From UBA1206 sp050953105 (GTDB lineage: Bacteria > Bacillota > Clostridia > Oscillospirales > CAG-382), in contig JBMNMA010000007.1 of the NCBI GenBank assembly GCA_050953105.1, forward strand, positions 204,439-268,438: DNA of 64,000 nucleotides. The letters are read 5' to 3'. Position 1 is the stretch's first letter. Every line of letters begins with the position of its first letter. Of the stretch, positions 42,632 to 52,227 are shown piece by piece. The translations under genes were made by a program, and so were the position numbers. The notes beneath the pieces were generated by a model. That model was not told the DNA's origin. It saw nothing but the letters and a program-made list of their open reading frames with translations, and ran no database searches.

Positions 42632-43777
42632 TTGCAGAAAAAGCATATCTGCGTTTGTTTTATGCGGCAAATTATAATATTTATTTTAGCTTTATCCTGT
42701 ATTATATCCCCTCTGTTCATCCTTTCCGCCTTTGCCGACGATGGCCTTAAGGCAGGGGATGTGGTATATTTCGGAGCCTATGAGCAGGACAACAATCAGT
42801 CCAACGGAGCCGAAAGGCTTAAATGGCGGGTGCTGGATGTCAATGACGGCAAAGCCCTCCTTATAACAAGCCATATAATTGATATCGGACAGTTTAACGA
42901 CAAATCCGGCAATATCACCTGGGAAGACAGCAATCTTCGCAGTTGGCTTAACACCGTGTTTTACAATACCGCCTTTACGGTTGACGAAATGGAAAAAATA
43001 GCCGAAACCAATGTCGTTGCCCATACCAACCCCAAATACGACACCGACTGCGGCCGCAATACAACCGATTTTGTTTTCCTTTTATCATATAACGAGGCAA
43101 AGGAATACTTTGATAACTCCGCAAGCGGTGCGGAATATTATAAAGCCGTGGACGAGGTGGTTCACCCCGACCTTATGGCCTTCTACACCCCTTACGCCCT
43201 TGCCAAAGGGGGATATTTAAAGGACAAATACAATACCGGCACCTGGTGGCTTCGCACTATGGGTATATCGGGCAACGATGTGTGCAACGTGTCATGGGCA
43301 GGGTATGTCTCCTCCTACGGCCATTACTCCACCATGTCAACCTACGGCATACGTCCCGCAATATGGGTGTATATAGACGCCCTTGAAAAAACAACACCCG
43401 ATCCCAGGCAGTCCTACGCCGCCGTTGACAACCCCGGCGACAATTCAGAAACCGAAAGTCAGCCTGCCGATAGTTCAGATGAAAGTATGCCGGCCGACAG
43501 CTCGGAGGAAATATCTGACGAAAGCTTGCCGGATATATCCTACGAAGAATCTGACGAAAGCTTTGAAGAAAGCGAAATTTACATAGATATATCGGACATA
43601 GAGGACAGCTCGGAGGAGGAATATAATGTAAGCCTTCCCGAGGAATCAAACCCCCTTGAAGACTCCACAAAGGTTGACAACAAGTTTAAGATATTGGGCA
43701 TTGTTCTGCTTGTATTAACCGGGATTGTTGCGGTCAAGGCGGTTTACGGCTATGCTACTAAGCGGAAACGCTATTAA
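42632..43777 (+). CDS. DUF6273-like secreted, membrane-anchored protein (TTG start)
   Basis: A 381-residue exported protein: signal peptide (about 1-33), a DUF6273-type domain (about 36-250) with ITWEDSNLRSWLNTVFYN and TWWLRTMG, a long acidic Ser/Glu linker (about 265-345) and a C-terminal membrane helix followed by KRKRY. The domain resembles C-type-lectin/sulfatase-modifying-like folds that I recall from clostridial surface proteins. Start taken as TTG 42632, 5 nt after an AAAGGCGGTG site; an upstream GTG at 42584 is too near the promoter. Confidence 0.75.
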   Translation: MQKKHICVCFMRQIIIFILALSCIISPLFILSAFADDGLKAGDVVYFGAYEQDNNQSNGAERLKWRVLDVNDGKALLITSHIIDIGQFNDKSGNITWEDSNLRSWLNTVFYNTAFTVDEMEKIAETNVVAHTNPKYDTDCGRNTTDFVFLLSYNEAKEYFDNSASGAEYYKAVDEVVHPDLMAFYTPYALAKGGYLKDKYNTGTWWLRTMGISGNDVCNVSWAGYVSSYGHYSTMSTYGIRPAIWVYIDALEKTTPDPRQSYAAVDNPGDNSETESQPADSSDESMPADSSEEISDESLPDISYEESDESFEESEIYIDISDIEDSSEEEYNVSLPEESNPLEDSTKVDNKFKILGIVLLVLTGIVAVKAVYGYATKRKRY

Positions 43778-43804
43778 AATACACATATCAATTGGAGGAA
43801 TAAA

Positions 43805-44527
43805 ATGAAAGTTATTGTTTGCGAAAATTACGGGGAAATGTCAAAGGAAGGGGCGAAAATTATAGCCGAGCTTCTTAAAGAAAAACCCGACTGCATTCTC
43901 GGCCTTGCCACCGGCTCCACCCCCGTGGGTATGTACGAGGAGCTTGTAAAGCTTAATAAAGCAGGGGAGATAACATTTAAGAACGTATCCAGCTTCAACC
44001 TTGACGAATATTACCCCCTGTCCCCCGAACACGACCAGTCCTACCGCTATTTTATGAACAAGAACCTGTTTGACCATATCGACATAGATAAGGCCAAAAC
44101 CCGTGTTCCCAACGGTCTGGCCAAAGACCCGGCGGCAGAGGGCGAATCCTATGACAAGGCTATCGACGAAGCCGGCGGCATTGACCTTCAGGTTTTAGGC
44201 GTAGGTCAGAACGGGCATATAGGCTTTAACGAACCCGAGGAGGAACTGTATGTGGGAACCCACCTTACCTCCCTTACCGAGTCCACTATTGAAGCCAACT
44301 CCCGTTTCTTCGCTTCAAAAAGCGACGTTCCCACCAAGGCCATAACCATGGGTATGGGCTCTATAATGAAGGCGAAAAGAATTATCGTCCTTGCCAGCGG
44401 CAAAAACAAGCATTATGTGGTAAGCAAAATGCTGGACGACAGAATTACCACCTCTGTTCCTGCAACGCTGCTTAAGCTCCACGGCGACGTAATTCTTATC
44501 TGCGACAAAGCCGCATACGAAGGCTGA
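43805..44527 (+). CDS. nagB: Glucosamine-6-phosphate deaminase
   Basis: Converts glucosamine 6-phosphate to fructose 6-phosphate and ammonia, the entry of amino sugars to glycolysis. The 240 residues include LGLATGSTPVGMYEEL, FNLDEYYPL and GQNGHIGFNEP, with the active-site Asp and His. A clear GGAGGAATAAA ribosome site precedes the ATG. It lies 27 bp after the DUF6273 gene and may share its transcript. Confidence 0.96.
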   Translation: MKVIVCENYGEMSKEGAKIIAELLKEKPDCILGLATGSTPVGMYEELVKLNKAGEITFKNVSSFNLDEYYPLSPEHDQSYRYFMNKNLFDHIDIDKAKTRVPNGLAKDPAAEGESYDKAIDEAGGIDLQVLGVGQNGHIGFNEPEEELYVGTHLTSLTESTIEANSRFFASKSDVPTKAITMGMGSIMKAKRIIVLASGKNKHYVVSKMLDDRITTSVPATLLKLHGDVILICDKAAYEG

Positions 44528-44543
44528 TAAATTTAAAATAAGC

Positions 44544-44572
44544 AAACGGCAGGCAGCAAACCTGCCGTTTTT
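44544..44572 (+). terminator. Terminator after nagB
   Basis: AAACGGCAGG / CCTGCCGTTT with loop CAGCAAA and T-tail. Confidence 0.9.
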
Positions 44573-44604
44573 AACTAATATTTTAACAATATATACGAAA
44601 ACTC

Positions 44605-44633
44605 TTGCAAAAACCCATTTTTTGTGCAATAAT
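44605..44633 (+). promoter_or_regulatory. Probable promoter of the CNNM/CBS pair
   Basis: TTGCAA (44605-44610), a 17-nt spacer and AATAAT (44628-44633); TAATAT two bases later is an alternative -10. Confidence 0.45.
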
Positions 44634-44640
44634 ATAAAGG

Positions 44641-44666
44641 TAACCGTTTGCTAAAGGCAACGGTTA
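44641..44666 (+). promoter_or_regulatory. Inverted repeat in the CNNM leader
   Basis: TAACCGTT (44641-44648) and AACGGTTA (44659-44666) form an 8-bp perfect inverted repeat with a 10-nt loop, placed between the promoter and the start codon. Could be an operator or an RNA hairpin; no T-run follows. Confidence 0.45.
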
Positions 44667-44697
44667 AGTTAAATTTTAAGGAGTGAAACTTTTTACT

Positions 44698-45729
44698 GTG
44701 GACGACAGTATACCGCGAAGTATTGTTCTTTTAATAATACTTCTTCTATCGGCCGGTTTTTTTGCCGGTTCGGAAACCGCATTTTCCTACTGCAATGCCG
44801 TCAGAATTAAACTTCTTGCCGAAGACGGCAACAAAAACGCCAAAAGGGTTATTTGGATTTTAGACCGTTTTGAACGTTTGGTGGTTACTCTGCTGATAGC
44901 CATTAACGTTATTCACGTTATCGCAGCCTCGATTGCCACCGTTATGGCAGTCGATCTGCTTGGCAGCATAGGTTCGGTGGTGGCCACGGTGGTATTGACG
45001 CTGCTGGTTTTCCTGTTTAGCGAAAACATACCCAAAAACATTGCCAGAACCAACGCAGACGCCTTTACAATGGCAGTGTCCCTGCCCATTATGTGGTTTA
45101 TGTATCTGCTTTGGCCCTTTGCCCAGTTTTTTATATGGCTGGGACACGGCGCAAAAAAACTGATGCGGATAAAAAACGACACCCCATCTCTTACAGAAGA
45201 CGAATTTGCCGAAATAGTGGAATCCGCCGGGGACGACGGACTTATGGAACCCGAGGAAACCGAAATAATCAAGTCGGCAATAGAATTCGGTGACCGGACG
45301 GTGGCGGACATTATGACCAAGCGGGAGGATATTTCGGCTATCCCCATAAACATAACCATGTCGGGGCTTAAAAACATACTCCTTGAGGAAAAATATTCAA
45401 GGTTCCCCGTTTATGACGGAAACATCGACCACGTTGTGGGGGTGTTACAGTCGGCCAGCTGTCTGTGGCGGTTGGTTAAGGGAATTTCCTTTAGAATGAG
45501 GGATGTTTTAGGCAAGCCCTATTTTGTTTCCCCCGTAACACGCCTTGACGACGTGTTTAAGGAAATGGGTAAAAAACGCACCCATTTTGCCATTGTCAGA
45601 TCCGACGAGGGGCGCACCATAGGTATTCTTACCATGGAGGACATCCTTGAGGAAATCGTGGGGGAAATATACGACGAGGACGACGATACCCTTCCCGAAG
45701 AAAGCTGTGAGGGGGGTGAAGCGTCATGA
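44698..45729 (+). CDS. CNNM/CBS hemolysin-family membrane protein 1
   Basis: Member of the CorC/TlyC-type hemolysin family (CNNM transmembrane domain plus two CBS domains), about 343 residues. Three to four N-terminal membrane helices carry LSAGFFAGSETAFSYCNAVRI, the CBS pair starts near REDISAIPINI and ends in MEDILEEIVGEIYDEDDD. Related proteins transport or control Mg2+/Co2+. Start uncertain: GTG 44683 overlaps the AAGGAG site; GTG 44698 (DDSIPRSIV) fits the family start but has a 14-nt spacer. Overlaps the next paralogue by 4 bp. Confidence 0.88.
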   Translation: MDDSIPRSIVLLIILLLSAGFFAGSETAFSYCNAVRIKLLAEDGNKNAKRVIWILDRFERLVVTLLIAINVIHVIAASIATVMAVDLLGSIGSVVATVVLTLLVFLFSENIPKNIARTNADAFTMAVSLPIMWFMYLLWPFAQFFIWLGHGAKKLMRIKNDTPSLTEDEFAEIVESAGDDGLMEPEETEIIKSAIEFGDRTVADIMTKREDISAIPINITMSGLKNILLEEKYSRFPVYDGNIDHVVGVLQSASCLWRLVKGISFRMRDVLGKPYFVSPVTRLDDVFKEMGKKRTHFAIVRSDEGRTIGILTMEDILEEIVGEIYDEDDDTLPEESCEGGEAS

Positions 45730-46979
45730 CCGATATTCTGACGATTATTCTTATTTTTATATTTATTGTCCTTTCGGCATTTTATTCTTCGGCAGAGATT
45801 GCCTTTGCCAAGGCTAACGCCATAAGGATAAAAAAGCAGGCAGAAAGCGGCGACAAAGCCGCAATGCATGAAAAATATATAAACGACAATTACACCCGTT
45901 CGCTGTCAACCCTGCTTGTGGGCAACAACATGGTGAATATAGCCGCTTCCTCTGCGGCAACGGTGATTTTTGTCCATTACTTGGGCGAATCCAAGGGACC
46001 GACGGTGGCTTCGGCTGTTTTAACCATAGTTTTGCTTATATTCGGCGAAACCCTGCCCAAAATCCTTGCATCCACCATCCCAGACCAACTTGCAAGGCTG
46101 TATGCCCGGCCCCTCAGGTTTTTCATGGTTGTTTTCTTCCCCATAGTCTGGGCGGTGGAAAAGCTGGTTAACCTTGTGTCCCCCCTGTGGACACCCAAGG
46201 AAAAGGCTCCCCTGGTCACCGCAGAGGAGCTGTATGAAATCGTGGACAATATCGAAGGTGAAGGGGTTTTCACCGAGGACGAAGGCGAGCTTATAAAGTC
46301 GGCCATTGAATTTACCGACACCACCGCAATGGATATCCTTGTCCCCAGGGTGGACGTTTTCGCCATAGACATTGATGAAGAAATTACAATAACCGATGAA
46401 TTTTACCGTTATTCCCGAATTCCCGTTTACAGAGATAGCATAGACAACATTGTGGGCATTCTGCCTACGAAAAAGCTGCTAAGAGAAATCGCCGCAGGCA
46501 ACGAGTATAATATTGAAGAATTGCTGTATCCCCCTATTTTCGTTCACATGACCAAAACCGTTTCGTCAATTATCGACGAATTCCGCAAAAAGCATCAGCA
46601 GCTTGCGGTGGTGGTGGACGAATACGGCGGCACGGCGGGAATCCTCACCATGGAGGACATTACCGAAGAGATTGTAGGGGACATTTTTGACGAGCGGGAC
46701 CTTGTGGAGGACGATATCCGCCAAATAGGGGAGAACGTCTACGAGGTAGACGGTTCCACAAACATTTACGACCTGTTCGACACTCTTGACTGGGAACCCA
46801 ACGACTTTGAAACCGAATACACCACGGTGGGCGGCTGGGTTACCGAAATGCTCGACAAATTTCCAGAAACCGGAGACACCTTCACCTATCTGCGGATAAC
46901 CGTAACGGTGGAGGAGGCAAAGTCCATGCGGGTTGAAAAGGTAAGGGTTGAATACACCCCTCCCGCAGAAGAAGAATAA
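45726..46979 (+). CDS. CNNM/CBS hemolysin-family membrane protein 2
   Basis: A 417-residue paralogue of the preceding protein, with an N-terminal CNNM domain (LSAFYSSAEIAFAKANAIRI, VGNNMVNIAASSAATVIF, ETLPKILASTIPD), two CBS domains (about 200-320; EYGGTAGILTMEDITEEIVGDIFDE) and the extra C-terminal CorC/HlyC domain (about 335-415) that the first protein lacks. So the tandem pair are one short and one full-length member, maybe working together as a heterodimer (inference). Confidence 0.92.
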   Translation: MTDILTIILIFIFIVLSAFYSSAEIAFAKANAIRIKKQAESGDKAAMHEKYINDNYTRSLSTLLVGNNMVNIAASSAATVIFVHYLGESKGPTVASAVLTIVLLIFGETLPKILASTIPDQLARLYARPLRFFMVVFFPIVWAVEKLVNLVSPLWTPKEKAPLVTAEELYEIVDNIEGEGVFTEDEGELIKSAIEFTDTTAMDILVPRVDVFAIDIDEEITITDEFYRYSRIPVYRDSIDNIVGILPTKKLLREIAAGNEYNIEELLYPPIFVHMTKTVSSIIDEFRKKHQQLAVVVDEYGGTAGILTMEDITEEIVGDIFDERDLVEDDIRQIGENVYEVDGSTNIYDLFDTLDWEPNDFETEYTTVGGWVTEMLDKFPETGDTFTYLRITVTVEEAKSMRVEKVRVEYTPPAEEE

Positions 46980-46988
46980 AAATCATAA

Positions 46989-47023
46989 ATCAGGCAGTAT
47001 AAAACGCTGCCTGATATTTTTTT
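46989..47023 (+). terminator. Terminator after the CNNM pair
   Basis: ATCAGGCAG / CTGCCTGAT, 9-nt loop, then ATTTTTTT. Confidence 0.88.
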
Positions 47024-47068
47024 GTCCGTTGGTTGACATAATCCCACTATAACAATTTAACCGCAAAC

Positions 47069-47096
47069 AAAAAAACGCCGCTTCTGGCGTTTTTTA
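47069..47096. terminator. Terminator of the minus-strand MoxR operon
   Basis: AAAAAACGCC / GGCGTTTTTT with a GCTTCT loop. Symmetric A and T runs let it work in both directions; it lies just after the end of the 47116 gene. Confidence 0.8.
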
Positions 47097-47115
47097 TGAG
47101 TTTAACTAAGTATTT

Positions 47116-47805
47116 TTAAGCGGTTGTAAGCTTTTCCCTGCGGTGTTTTATCTTTTCGATTATACCGTCGGCCAGGGAGTCGTTGTGGGTGGGGATTGAG
47201 ATTGTGCCGTTAGGCGTCTTAATCTCTATGAAAAAGGTGTTTACGACATATTCCTTTTTGCCCGATGTAAGGTTAAGGTCCTTTTGAACCATTGAAATAT
47301 CTTCAATGGCGTCATAGGTCAAACCAACAAAGTCTTCGGTTTCCTTTTCCTCGGTAAGGCAGAAAAGGAGTGTGTTTACATACACCTTGCCGGCAGTCAT
47401 CATAACCGATGCAGCCGAGTAGTAGTTGGACCTGAAGGTGCCGTCCCGGCCGCGCTTAAGTTCGTTGGAGGGCTCGGTTAAAACATAGTTTTCGGCCACA
47501 TAGCTGTCGATTATTTTGGCATGCTTGTCGGAAGCCATAACCTTGTCGGTGGATTTATCGGCAAAATTCTTAAGCTTGGTTTTAACGGTTTCGTCATACT
47601 GGGAGTCTCTAACCAGCGAAACCAGAAAGAATACCACCATTATAACCCCCATAACCATAACTACAACGGTAAGGTTGTAGGTAAACCAGGAGTCAATGAG
47701 AAATCCGTAGTAAAAGTTGATAAAACCGAGAATTGCTAGGACTATGCCCACTATAAGGGGATAAAGCCTTGTGTGGAAATAACGGTTGTTTGTCTTGTAA
47801 TCCAT
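47116..47805 (-). CDS. Membrane protein of unknown function in the MoxR operon
   Basis: A protein of 229 residues with two N-terminal hydrophobic helices (about 14-33 and 43-63) and a cytoplasmic domain (about 70-229) with a beta-rich end (KKEYVVNTFFIEIKTPNGTISIP) that resembles a PH-like fold. I recognise no family. It is the last gene of the MoxR-DUF58-transglutaminase transcript, 21 bp after the transglutaminase gene. Confidence 0.75.
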   Translation of the reverse strand: MDYKTNNRYFHTRLYPLIVGIVLAILGFINFYYGFLIDSWFTYNLTVVVMVMGVIMVVFFLVSLVRDSQYDETVKTKLKNFADKSTDKVMASDKHAKIIDSYVAENYVLTEPSNELKRGRDGTFRSNYYSAASVMMTAGKVYVNTLLFCLTEEKETEDFVGLTYDAIEDISMVQKDLNLTSGKKEYVVNTFFIEIKTPNGTISIPTHNDSLADGIIEKIKHRREKLTTA

Positions 47806-47826
47806 TTTGTCCTTCTTTCCTTTTCT

Positions 47827-50175
47827 TTAGTAAATCGCATAAATATATTTCATTGCAATTTTACCCAAAATGTTTTTCTTTAAATAAATGCTCTTGGCAA
47901 GGGATAAAGCAAACTCTTTCATTTTTTGCTTTTCGGCATCGTTGACCACGTGCTGAGAAAACCTTGCCTTTTGCGCTATGGCGTAGATGTCTTTGTCGGG
48001 GATGCACCCACGGGTAAGGACGGTTATATACTTCCATATATTTATAACCGACTTGTTGTTGGAATTTTCCGCAAAACGCCTGTCCCGGACAGCCATCATA
48101 ACATACCGTCTACCCACCACAGCCGCTAATGCCAGCACCACGCCGAGTATAATATAAAACGGGGTGGAGTTGTTATTATCAATGGGTATAACGATTATCG
48201 GTTCTTCCTCGGATGATTCGGGATTTGTGGTGTTGTCGGAAAATTCTTCTTCCGAAGATTCGCCGTGGGAAAATTCGGGTTTAGAATTATCGGGTTGTGA
48301 TATATCGGGGTTTTCCGGGTTGTCGGCGTAGGTGACAAAGCCGGGGGTGACGTTGACGGGAATCCAACCCACACCGTCACAGTAAACCTCAACCCAGGCG
48401 TGGGCCTGACGGTCGGTTATAATTATGTAGCTGTTACGGTCCATTTTGTTACGGTCGGCATAAAAGCCCGAAACATAACGGGCGGGTATGCCCATACGGC
48501 GGTATATAAGGGTTGCCGCCGAAGCAAAGTGCATACAAAAGCCCTGGCGGGTGTTGTCGAGGAAGTTGGTCACAAAGTCGACACCTTTGGGAAGCGGGGA
48601 AATGTCAAGGGTGTATTCGGCGTAGCTTTCAATAAACTTTTCAACCGCCTTAACCTTTTCGTCAAAGGTCATGGTTTCGTCAATGCCTATTATGGCTATT
48701 TTTTCGTCGAGGGTGCCGGTTACCATGTATGGAACGTCAAGGAAATACTTATACACCAGTTCCCGGTATTCCTTTTCGTAGTCGGCCAGATTGTCGGGTA
48801 GAGTAAGGTCCGCATACTTGCCGGTATAAACGTAATAATCGATTATATATCCGTAGCTTTGGGATATTTTTTCCTTGGGGAACAGGTAATAGCCGTCATA
48901 GCGGATAAAATCGTCGTCCCCTAAAAGGTTAGGAGGTGTAAACACCAGCGGGTTTGTAAGGTCGTAGCAGTTTATGCTCGCCCAGAAGGCATCATAAGGC
49001 ATATTAGAGTTTTTTATGGCCATGGCGGGGAACTCAAGTGCCGACATGTATTTCGGCAGTGAGTAACGCTCCATAAGCCGGTAGGCTGCTTCGGCAAATC
49101 CTTCGTCGGTGGGCAGCCAGTTTTGCCCCGTATAATTACCCGACGAAAAACCCCTTAGCAAAAAGTTTTTATTAAAGGTGGTGCGCACCTTTATAAGGGT
49201 TTTGTCGTTGAATTTTATATTGTGAAGGTTGGATAAGCTAATAGGGTTAAGATGGGCATCTGCGCCTATACGGGGGTCACCGGAGTTCTCGCTGACCTCG
49301 CTTCCTTCGCTGCTGCCGGGGATATAGCCCGAACCTTCGTCCTGACTGCCTTCGGATGTTCCGTTTTCCCCCTTTGAGGGAGTTTTGCTAATATCGTCAT
49401 CACCGGGGTATTTGACTGTGGGGTCAAATTCCAGTATTTTCAAAAGATCCTTATGCAGGCTGTTTATGAAACCGTAGCGGGTGTAGCTTTTGCTGGGGTA
49501 AAACAGTATAACAAGGGTTAACAGCGCTGCCACCACCGGCGTCATTATAAGGATTACCTTTGCCGACTGAGTCTTGTTGGCTTTACGCAAAAAGTCCACA
49601 AACAGCAAAATCGCCCAGAAGGTGGTTATCATTACAAAGGGTATCATGTCCGGCGTGGTGTTTACTATAAACATGCAGGACGCAAAAAAGGGAACTGATA
49701 TAATAAACACCGGCAGCACCGATTTTGTCCTTGACAAAACCAGCGAAAATGCAAAAGCCAATAACACCGCAAGCATTATGACAAAAAGCATGGTTTGTCT
49801 TTCGTTAATACCTGAGCGCAACTGGGATAATGGGTAAAACGGGGTTAAGCCGTAGATAAACCGGGCATATCGGCCCAGGATCCAGCTTAAAAAGGTTTTT
49901 GCGCCGGTTATTAGCTCTTTGCGCTCTATAATGCCTATAACGGCAAAGGCACCGAACGCCGCAACTCCCACGCCAAGACGAATAAAAAAGCGGGAAATGG
50001 AAAACAGCAGCGTCCATGCCAGGGAGGCAAGCACACACACTAAAATAAGTATTAGATTGTTGACTTTTATGTCAAAAGCGGTGATAACACAAAACAAAAC
50101 CCCAACCACGGCAAAAATGGTAAGGCATAAGTCGGCAAAGAAACATAACAGGGTGCTTTTTTGTCTGCTTTGCAT
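47827..50175 (-). CDS. Membrane-anchored transglutaminase-like protein
   Basis: A 782-residue protein: about six to seven N-terminal membrane helices (1-230), an acidic Ser/Gly linker (about 262-300), a long extracellular part with a transglutaminase core (about 520-615; nucleophile Cys in RQGFCMHFA, His in QAHAWVEVYCDGVGW, then WIPVNVTPG where other members have Asp or Glu), a Ser/Glu linker, one more membrane helix and a C-terminal cytoplasmic tail. Comparable to YebA of Bacillus. Forms the usual trio with DUF58 and MoxR. Possibly a cross-linking or peptidase function at the cell surface; the Asn at the third site is unusual. Confidence 0.88.
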   Translation of the reverse strand: MQSRQKSTLLCFFADLCLTIFAVVGVLFCVITAFDIKVNNLILILVCVLASLAWTLLFSISRFFIRLGVGVAAFGAFAVIGIIERKELITGAKTFLSWILGRYARFIYGLTPFYPLSQLRSGINERQTMLFVIMLAVLLAFAFSLVLSRTKSVLPVFIISVPFFASCMFIVNTTPDMIPFVMITTFWAILLFVDFLRKANKTQSAKVILIMTPVVAALLTLVILFYPSKSYTRYGFINSLHKDLLKILEFDPTVKYPGDDDISKTPSKGENGTSEGSQDEGSGYIPGSSEGSEVSENSGDPRIGADAHLNPISLSNLHNIKFNDKTLIKVRTTFNKNFLLRGFSSGNYTGQNWLPTDEGFAEAAYRLMERYSLPKYMSALEFPAMAIKNSNMPYDAFWASINCYDLTNPLVFTPPNLLGDDDFIRYDGYYLFPKEKISQSYGYIIDYYVYTGKYADLTLPDNLADYEKEYRELVYKYFLDVPYMVTGTLDEKIAIIGIDETMTFDEKVKAVEKFIESYAEYTLDISPLPKGVDFVTNFLDNTRQGFCMHFASAATLIYRRMGIPARYVSGFYADRNKMDRNSYIIITDRQAHAWVEVYCDGVGWIPVNVTPGFVTYADNPENPDISQPDNSKPEFSHGESSEEEFSDNTTNPESSEEEPIIVIPIDNNNSTPFYIILGVVLALAAVVGRRYVMMAVRDRRFAENSNNKSVINIWKYITVLTRGCIPDKDIYAIAQKARFSQHVVNDAEKQKMKEFALSLAKSIYLKKNILGKIAMKYIYAIY

Positions 50176-50193
50176 TATGTTCCTTCCTTTCGT

Positions 50194-51210
50194 TTACCTT
50201 TGGTTTTGGCCCTTTTCGTCCGGGTGGGTTTCCTCATAGGCGGGCAGGCTTATGTGATAACGCCACACAAACCCTTCGTAGGTGTTGCCCGACACCGATT
50301 GTCCGTTAAGCTGCACCCTTTGGGAAAAGAGGTTAATAAGCAGCGACACCAGCTCGATATGGCTGGTTATCTGGACAGTGCGCTCCCGTTTTTCGTTATT
50401 GTCATACCACTTAATATGGGGGTGAACTTGATATCCCAGCAGCCACAGCACACACCAGGACAATATGCTGAAGGTGCGGGCAAGTTCGGCAGGGGTGCCG
50501 AAAAGGTTAAAGGTGATAAGGGCTTTACCCCTTTCGGTAATAAGCGGTTCCCGTATCATTGTTTCGTCCCGTTTGGTTGTCAACTTCCAATGGATAAGAT
50601 TAATCGGGTCGCCGGGACGGTAGTTCCTAACGTCATAATCCTCGGCAAAGCCGCCGCCGGGCTTGGGCTTGGCGGTTATACCCATTAGGTTGCCTATGGG
50701 AAGCTCGGGAACGGGGGAGGGAGCTTTGGGAATAGGGAATACGTTTATAAACAAAACGTTGTTGTTATTATATGAATGGTTGAATAACCCAAAATAGTCA
50801 TGGACTTTAAGCTTTGTCAGCTCGCATTTTATCCTGCCGCATTCGTCGGTTTTAATGGGGAAGGTAACCACCGAGGTCTGACAGCCGTAGATTTTAAGCT
50901 TCTTCTTTGCATTTTCCCTTCCAGTCATCTGGTTTATAAACTGAAAGGAAAAGGAAATGCAGCCGATAGGCAGCAGGGATTTTCCCTTGACGTGTATTTC
51001 CGCATGGGCTTCGTCCCCTATGTTTAACGACTCGGGCACCTCAAAGGTTATTGATATTGTGTCTTTTTTGGGCAGGGTGAGTAACAGGGAAACAAGCGGC
51101 ATGAGTATTGTTATGATAAACAAATACCATGCGATTGCTCCCTGATAAAATATATGGAAAACTATCATCCCCGCAAGGAGGACGCCATAGAAAATCCGTC
51201 TTACAAGCAT
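50194..51210 (-). CDS. DUF58 domain protein
   Basis: A 338-residue protein with two N-terminal membrane helices (about 5-45) and the DUF58 signature FAEDYDVRNYRPGDPINLIHWKLTTKRDE at about 190-220. DUF58 proteins are putative partners of MoxR ATPases; the fold is often von Willebrand A-like. Its neighbours 18 bp (transglutaminase) and 12 bp (MoxR) away confirm the operon. Confidence 0.92.
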   Translation of the reverse strand: MLVRRIFYGVLLAGMIVFHIFYQGAIAWYLFIITILMPLVSLLLTLPKKDTISITFEVPESLNIGDEAHAEIHVKGKSLLPIGCISFSFQFINQMTGRENAKKKLKIYGCQTSVVTFPIKTDECGRIKCELTKLKVHDYFGLFNHSYNNNNVLFINVFPIPKAPSPVPELPIGNLMGITAKPKPGGGFAEDYDVRNYRPGDPINLIHWKLTTKRDETMIREPLITERGKALITFNLFGTPAELARTFSILSWCVLWLLGYQVHPHIKWYDNNEKRERTVQITSHIELVSLLINLFSQRVQLNGQSVSGNTYEGFVWRYHISLPAYEETHPDEKGQNQR

Positions 51211-51222
51211 AACAGGCCACCG

Positions 51223-52152
51223 TCAGGCGATTTTGGGAACTGAAACGTTTTTAAGAATGGTGTTAAGCACCGGCTGTTTGTTAACAATTCCTTTCTGAGC
51301 CTCCGGTGTGTAGACAAGGCGGTGTTCTATGGTGGAGTGGAAGACATATTGAACGTCCTCCGGCACCACATAGTCTCGTCCCGCATACCATGCGGCGGCC
51401 TTTGCCATAGCGGTGAGGGCGATGGTTGCCCTGGGGGATGCACCCTGAATTATATAGTGGTTGTTCCGGGTGGCGTTTATAAGGTTGATTATGTAGCAGT
51501 ATATATCATTGTCCACGTAGGTTTCATGGGCCTTTTTGCGCATTTCGATAAGCTGGTTTTTGTTTATAACCCCTTTTATGTCAGAAAGCAGATTGCCGCT
51601 TTGCTTGCGCTTTAAAAGCTCAAATTCCTGTATAGGGTCGGGGTAGCCAATGGAAAGGCGAACCATGAACCGGTCTATCTGGGAATCGGGCAATAGCTGG
51701 GTACCCGACGCACCGAAGGGGTTCTGGGTGGCTATGACTATAAAAGGCTGGGGTGTGGGGTGGGTAATGCCGTCAACGGTTACCTGATTTTCCTCCATGG
51801 CCTCAAGCAGCGCCGACTGGGTGCGGCTGGTGGCCCGGTTAAGCTCGTCGGCAAGGAAAAGGTTGCAAAGCACCGCCCCTTTCTGATATTCCATCTGCCC
51901 GGTGTTTTTGTTGTAAATGGAATACCCCACAATGTCGGAAGGCAAAACGTCGGGTGTAAACTGAATTCTGCCGTAATCAAGGCTCATGGCCTTTGAAAAG
52001 GCAAGGGCAAGGGTGGTTTTTCCCACACCGGGTATATCCTCAATCAGGATATGCCCTCCGGCAAGAATGGCCAGCATTACCTTGTTGATAAGTTCATCTT
52101 TTCCGACAAAGGCCTTCTTTACTTCTTCAATAACGTCCTGCGCTTTGCTCAT
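51223..52152 (-). CDS. MoxR family AAA+ ATPase
   Basis: Chaperone-type ATPase of 309 residues. Walker A is EDIPGVGKTTLALAFSK, Walker B LFLADELNRATSRTQSALLEAMEE, sensor region VIATQNPFGASGTQLLPDSQIDRFM. ATG at 52152 with an AAGGAG site. First gene of the minus-strand MoxR-DUF58-transglutaminase operon, which in other bacteria serves membrane protein maturation or cell-wall stress; the specific target here is unknown. Confidence 0.95.
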   Translation of the reverse strand: MSKAQDVIEEVKKAFVGKDELINKVMLAILAGGHILIEDIPGVGKTTLALAFSKAMSLDYGRIQFTPDVLPSDIVGYSIYNKNTGQMEYQKGAVLCNLFLADELNRATSRTQSALLEAMEENQVTVDGITHPTPQPFIVIATQNPFGASGTQLLPDSQIDRFMVRLSIGYPDPIQEFELLKRKQSGNLLSDIKGVINKNQLIEMRKKAHETYVDNDIYCYIINLINATRNNHYIIQGASPRATIALTAMAKAAAWYAGRDYVVPEDVQYVFHSTIEHRLVYTPEAQKGIVNKQPVLNTILKNVSVPKIA

Positions 52153-52227
52153 GAAGCAGTCTCCTTATGTAATTTTTTGATTTGAGGCGATAAATAATCG
52201 CGCCGTGGCAATTAAAATCGAATAAGG

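Noticed and set aside
48240..48330. Repeat-rich segment of the transglutaminase gene as possible phase-variable tract
   Set aside because: The Ser/Glu-coding sequence has no clean short tandem unit or long homopolymer.
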